From assembly GCA_963781665.1 (NCBI GenBank), contig CAWAGA010000002.1, positions 2,294,001-2,358,000 of the forward strand: DNA of 64,000 nt, written 5' to 3'. The translations under genes were made by a program, and so were the position numbers. The DNA comes from JAJYIW01 sp963781665 (GTDB lineage Bacteria; Chloroflexota; Anaerolineae; Anaerolineales; Anaerolineaceae). This document shows positions 62,014 to 64,000 of the stretch, piece by piece; within the stretch, counting starts at the first letter, position 1, and every line of letters begins with the position of its first letter. The notes under the pieces are model-generated. The model was not told the origin of the DNA and made no database searches. It saw only the letters and a list, made by a program, of their open reading frames with translations.

Positions 62014-62027
62014 CAACAAGACTGCCG

Positions 62028-62834
62028 TCAACCCGACAATTCAAAAACACCGGAGTCTTTCGAAATATAGAGCTTGCCGTCGTTTCTTTTCAACTCTTGG
62101 GCTACAAATCTGGCCAAATCCAGCTTCTCGTAAGCCGACAGCTCCAGACGACCCGACAAAATGTAATCCGTCAACAAATCAGCATCGGTAACAATCAGCG
62201 CATCCGTATAGCGCAAGACAGCAGTTCTTGAAAAATAGCTGCTGAGTATGGCTGAGCCATTTTCAAGATTGAAGGAATCTGAATACAGGTTTACCCTGGA
62301 TGTTAAACGGTTATCGAACCTGCTTATCAGGTCGCTTAATTCCTTTAGATGATTGCTGCCTCCTGTCGCCGCGTAGAAATATCCGCCCGGTTTCAGGATT
62401 CGTTTTATTTCCATCAATGCCTTGTCCACGTCCGGCACATGATACAGCATATTGTTGGCGATAACAATGTCAAAACTATGGCTGGCACTTGGGATGGATT
62501 GGGCATCAATTACTTCTAACCGGAATGATGAAGGGCTATGACTGAGGTTCTGCCGTGCCTGTTTTAGCATTCCGATGGATAGGTCCGATACACTAATTTC
62601 CAAGCCTTCCGGTACCCGGTCTGAATTTTCGTACCAGAGGTATCCAGGGCCGGCGCCTAACTCCAAAACACGGCTGTGAATGTGTAATTTGATTTTATCG
62701 AAAAGCCAATGCTGCCAGCCGTAGGGATTGGTGCTGAATTCCTGGTGCAGGCGAACACGAGCGTTTAGATTTGACGCATTTTGGTATTGATTAATGACGT
62801 AGTTTGGATCTGCAATCACCTGTACTTTTGGCAT
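62028..62834 (-). CDS. Class I SAM-dependent methyltransferase
   Basis: 268 residues. VLELGAGPGYLW is motif I, followed by SVSDLSIGMLKQA (motif II), DAQSIPSASHSFDIVIANNM (motif IV region) and RILKPGGYF. It is of the general Methyltransf_11/25 type; the acceptor substrate is not predictable. The C-terminus (about 165-268) is a substrate-cap region. An AGGTG ribosome site precedes the ATG. Its own terminator is likely at 61981-62013. Confidence 0.85.
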   Translation of the reverse strand: MPKVQVIADPNYVINQYQNASNLNARVRLHQEFSTNPYGWQHWLFDKIKLHIHSRVLELGAGPGYLWYENSDRVPEGLEISVSDLSIGMLKQARQNLSHSPSSFRLEVIDAQSIPSASHSFDIVIANNMLYHVPDVDKALMEIKRILKPGGYFYAATGGSNHLKELSDLISRFDNRLTSRVNLYSDSFNLENGSAILSSYFSRTAVLRYTDALIVTDADLLTDYILSGRLELSAYEKLDLARFVAQELKRNDGKLYISKDSGVFELSG

Positions 62835-63030
62835 TTTTCACCTGGATTCTTATGGGAGCAGATATCAATTATCCCGCTTCAGAAAAATGGTAATCTTATT
62901 TTACACCGCGAAAAATATGTAGGTTTTTCCCCAAGAATGACGCATTTGATTTACCGGCCTTGTCCAAGAAACGAAATTTATACCAATTTCTACGTCCAGA
63001 ATTGTCTATTTCATTTCTGGGCTAAATCGT

Positions 63031-63059
63031 TGACAGTCCTGCGCAAGGATAGTATCCTA
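63031..63059 (+). promoter_or_regulatory. Promoter of xseA, possible leaderless start
   Basis: TTGACA (63031-63036), 17 bp, TATCCT (63054-63059). The expected start near 63066 coincides with an in-frame ATG. Confidence 0.5.
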
Positions 63060-64000
63060 ATGAAGATGATCCGTCCGTTCATGTTCCAGCCTACCAGCAT
63101 CTCCGTCGCCGAGCTCAATAACTATTTGCGCCAGCTCCTCGAAAGCGACGAGATTGTTAACGATTTGTGGGTATTGGGCGAGATCTCGAACTTGAGCCGG
63201 CCTGCTTCGGGCCACATCTATTTCACTCTTAAAGACAGCACCGCAGCTATCCGCTGCGTCATGTGGCGCACTTCGGTTCAGCGGCTCAAGCTTGCCCTGC
63301 GGGATGGCATGGCAGTCGAGGTGCACGGCGCCGTCAATATCTACGAGGTCAGCGGCCAGCTTCAAGTCTACGTCGACTTGATCCGCCCGGCGGGTGAGGG
63401 GGCCCTCTACCAGGAGTTTCTACGGCTGAAGGCCATGCTGGAAGCCGAAGGTTTGTTTGATCCGGAACGCAAGCGCCCTATCCCGGTTTTTCCCCACCGC
63501 ATCGGCATCGTCACCTCGCCCAGCGGCGCAGCCTTGCAAGACATGCTCAATACCATCCGGCGTCGCTTCCCCCTGGCTGAGGTGGTCGTCTCACCCACTC
63601 CCGTCCAGGGTGAAGAAGCTCCCCCGGCTATCGTGGCTGCCCTGGACCGCTTGAACCGCCTGGCCCATCCAGACGTCATCCTGGTGGCGCGCGGCGGCGG
63701 TTCGATCGAAGATCTGTGGGCCTTCAACGACGAAGGTGTTGCCCGGGCAATCGCCTCATCTGAGGCGCCGGTTATCAGCGGTGTTGGGCACGAGACCGAT
63801 TTTACTATTGCCGATTTCGCTGCCGACCTACGGGCCCCCACACCGACCGCGGCCGCCGAGTTGGCCACCCCCGACCAGGCCGACCTGCGAGCGGACCTGG
63901 CGGAAAAAGCCATCGCACTGGCGCGGACCACGGAAGGGATTATCTCCGACTACCGCTGGCAGCTAACCGAGCAGTCGGCCCGATTGCGACACCTTTCACC
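63060..64000 (+). CDS. xseA: Exodeoxyribonuclease VII large subunit, 5' part
   Basis: The frame is open from ATG 63060 to the end of the window (about 313 residues); the C-terminus is cut off. The N-terminal OB fold (VAELNNYLRQLLESDE, LWVLGEISN, GHIYFTLKD) and the catalytic domain (PHRIGIVTSPSGAALQDM, ARGGGSIEDLWAFNDEGVA, GVGHETDFTIADFAADLRAP) are typical. XseA with XseB degrades single-stranded DNA. An AAGGA lies 9 nt before 63060; a second in-frame ATG at 63066 coincides with the predicted transcription start, so the true start is uncertain by two codons. Confidence 0.93.
   Translation, partial: MKMIRPFMFQPTSISVAELNNYLRQLLESDEIVNDLWVLGEISNLSRPASGHIYFTLKDSTAAIRCVMWRTSVQRLKLALRDGMAVEVHGAVNIYEVSGQLQVYVDLIRPAGEGALYQEFLRLKAMLEAEGLFDPERKRPIPVFPHRIGIVTSPSGAALQDMLNTIRRRFPLAEVVVSPTPVQGEEAPPAIVAALDRLNRLAHPDVILVARGGGSIEDLWAFNDEGVARAIASSEAPVISGVGHETDFTIADFAADLRAPTPTAAAELATPDQADLRADLAEKAIALARTTEGIISDYRWQLTEQSARLRHLS

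Overview
The window reads as one contig from an anaerobic, carbohydrate-degrading bacterium, most likely Chloroflexota class Anaerolineae. That placement is inference. It rests on the gene mix: a 7TM-GAF-GAF-HD-GYP protein, an RNHCP-domain protein, a DUF4352 lipoprotein, a YtxH protein, many uroporphyrinogen-decarboxylase-like (URO-D) methyltransferase paralogues, and many glycosidases beside a peptide-type ABC importer. No rRNA, tRNA, CRISPR array, complete insertion sequence or prophage was seen.

Layout. 0-8 kb: c-di-GMP phosphodiesterase, LarE, a frameshifted xylulokinase, an alpha/beta hydrolase, an SGNH hydrolase and a PlsC-type acyltransferase. 7.9-13.1 kb (minus strand): a DUF4352 lipoprotein and a GH3 enzyme, then a YtxH protein and a DHH phosphoesterase. 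13.3-15.8 kb: a PAS histidine kinase, a NarL-type regulator and a receiver-only regulator, with candidate operators at both ends. 15.9-25.1 kb: a uronate-isomerase-like enzyme, two URO-D paralogues, a glycosidase, a small Cys protein, an LsrF-type aldolase and an aldolase/dehydrogenase fusion with a decayed aldolase half.

25.1-43.7 kb is a continuous 18.6 kb minus-strand gene array: URO-D, GH2, URO-D, a five-gene oligopeptide-type ABC importer, an ADP-ribosylglycohydrolase-like protein, a class II aldolase-like protein, a PfkB sugar kinase, two URO-D proteins and a second GH2. A GntR/UTRA regulator at 43.9 kb is divergent from it across a palindrome-rich double promoter. I read this as a glycan or glycoside import and breakdown system coupled to zinc-type methyltransferase paralogues. 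It is the best candidate here for an undescribed pathway.

44.8-48.3 kb: E1-alpha, E1-beta and E2 of a 2-oxoacid/acetoin dehydrogenase complex. 48.5-58 kb: a Cys-rich membrane protein, three poorly classifiable TIM-barrel glycosidase-like proteins, an HSL-type esterase, an RHS remnant and a YcaQ-like winged-helix protein. 58-60 kb: a broken MntA-HepT toxin-antitoxin pair and a frameshifted shikimate-dehydrogenase-like gene. 60-64 kb: an RNHCP protein, rsgA behind an attenuator-like leader (24-aa leader ORF and two mutually exclusive terminators), a SAM methyltransferase and the start of xseA.

Six genes carry single-base frameshifts, and four of these shifts fall within 1.8 kb. Sequencing or assembly error is therefore a live explanation. 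Several genes (xylB, gntR, xseA, the glycosidase starting at 21828) have a -10 box 6-7 nt before the start codon, which suggests leaderless transcripts.
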